From Virgibacillus alimentarius (GTDB lineage: Bacteria; Bacillota; Bacilli; Bacillales; Amphibacillaceae), in NCBI RefSeq assembly GCF_000709085.1, contig NZ_JFBD01000045.1, forward strand, positions 1 to 64,000: a DNA stretch of 64,000 bases. The letters are read 5' to 3'. The notes under the pieces are model-generated. The model saw nothing but the letters and a program-made list of their open reading frames with translations. It was not told the DNA's origin and did no database searches. Shown piece after piece: positions 63,547-64,000 of this stretch. The position numbers were made by a program, and so were the translations under genes. How positions within the stretch are numbered: position 1 is the first letter of the stretch; every line of letters starts with the position of its first letter.

Positions 63547-64000
63547 TATTGGTCAAACCCCCTTCTCGCTATAAAAATAAAGAAAGGTGTTCCAATAACG
63601 GCAGTCATCACACCTACTGGTACTTCTTGAGGCATCATAACGTATCTGGCACCAATATCGGCGGCTACTAGCAGGATCCCGCCAAGCAATCCTGAAAATG
63701 GGATCAACCACCGATGATCCACACCAATTATTTTTCTCGCAATATGCGGAATAATGATACCAATAAAACCAACTGGGCCTGCCACAGCAACAGCGCTGCC
63801 GGCTAGAAAAATAACGACCAAACCTGCGATAAGTTTCAGCAGGCCTGTTTTTAAACCCAAGCCTGTTGCAAGGTCATCCCCCATGGATAATACATTCATT
63901 TTCGGGGCGATGAAAATAGCAATCACCCAACCGACAACCATATATGGCAACACAGATGTCAAAATCTCTAAATCCCTGCCCGCTACTGATCCTGCTAACC
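63546..64000 (-). CDS. Iron-siderophore ABC permease (FecCD family), partial
   Basis: C-terminal ~150 residues of a second FecCD permease; the frame is open to the right edge (LAGSVAGRDLEILTSVLPYM first). Coupling-helix segment AGPVGFIGIIIPHIARKIIGVDHR and the end GVMTAVIGTPFFIFI are visible. It forms the heterodimeric channel with the 352-aa permease. A substrate-binding lipoprotein gene is expected further right, outside the window. Confidence 0.92.
   Translation of the reverse strand, partial: LAGSVAGRDLEILTSVLPYMVVGWVIAIFIAPKMNVLSMGDDLATGLGLKTGLLKLIAGLVVIFLAGSAVAVAGPVGFIGIIIPHIARKIIGVDHRWLIPFSGLLGGILLVAADIGARYVMMPQEVPVGVMTAVIGTPFFIFIARRGFDQ

Overview
The window looks like the chromosome of a low-GC, endospore-forming, halotolerant member of the Bacillaceae (Virgibacillus/Oceanobacillus-like). 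The reasons are a complete ectABC ectoine operon, a SpoVA spore operon, CotF-like and CotA-like coat genes, YjcZ and Spo0E-like small genes, a ykuE-ykyB pair as in Bacillus, and many TTG/GTG starts behind strong AGGAGG ribosome binding sites. I see no rRNA, tRNA, CRISPR array, transposase or prophage. Names rest on motif recognition; no database was searched.

Layout. 1-8900 is a purine block on the minus strand: two NCS2/AzgA-type purine permeases, then a xanthine dehydrogenase operon (pucE-B-C-D-A plus a small XdhC-like gene). The operon sits behind a consensus promoter, a variant purine riboswitch aptamer and a terminator that shares sequence with the aptamer's P1 helix. As drawn, ligand binding would switch the operon ON. 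The second permease has its own promoter-antiterminator-terminator leader, without a purine aptamer. 9000-14700 holds ykuE, ykyB, several short genes too small for ordinary ORF calling (FbpB-like, Spo0E-like, YjcZ), a signal peptidase and a Ktr/Trk K+ channel. 14700-17500 has ywpF, moaA (frameshifted in an A8 run) and moeA for molybdenum cofactor. 17600-21400 is a seven-gene SpoVA operon of the '2Duf' type (DUF1657, YhcN-like lipoprotein, spoVAC, spoVAD, spoVAE, DUF1657, DUF421-DUF1657), behind a sigma-G-like promoter.

21400-32200 carries a DAACS symporter, an oxidoreductase, a three-gene set of CstA, a small protein ending in Cys-Cys and an ArsA/Get3-type ATPase, a formate dehydrogenase (frameshifted) with its DUF1641 partner, and a permease. 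32300-45900 is mixed metabolism: aconitase, VanW protein, NDH-2, AlkA-like glycosylase, SDR, a resolvase-like protein lacking the catalytic serine, a 56-bp palindrome, SulP plus UspA, and a CotA-type multicopper oxidase.

46000-49850 contains two antibiotic-type ABC-F genes. One is broken but keeps a leader with two short ORFs and a terminator. The other is an intact Msr-like gene behind a 14-codon leader peptide, MTHAMRLRFPTLNQ, which closely matches the macrolide-stalling ErmD leader peptide. 49900-57000 has a cutC remnant, a GltS symporter, an FAD monooxygenase, a CBS protein, a DacC-type carboxypeptidase that appears to start at ATA, and a Rieske-tailed FAD oxidoreductase. 57100-59400 is ectABC. 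The right end is a siderophore-uptake operon (two FecCD permeases, ATPase, FhuF-like reductase) that runs off the window.

A dispersed repeat family, each copy with a hairpin, follows several genes. The dominant theme is control of transcripts by leader RNA: one riboswitch, one unexplained attenuator and two leader-peptide attenuators in 64 kb. Purine oxidation and formate oxidation both need the molybdenum cofactor made by moaA/moeA, so the moaA frameshift matters for both.
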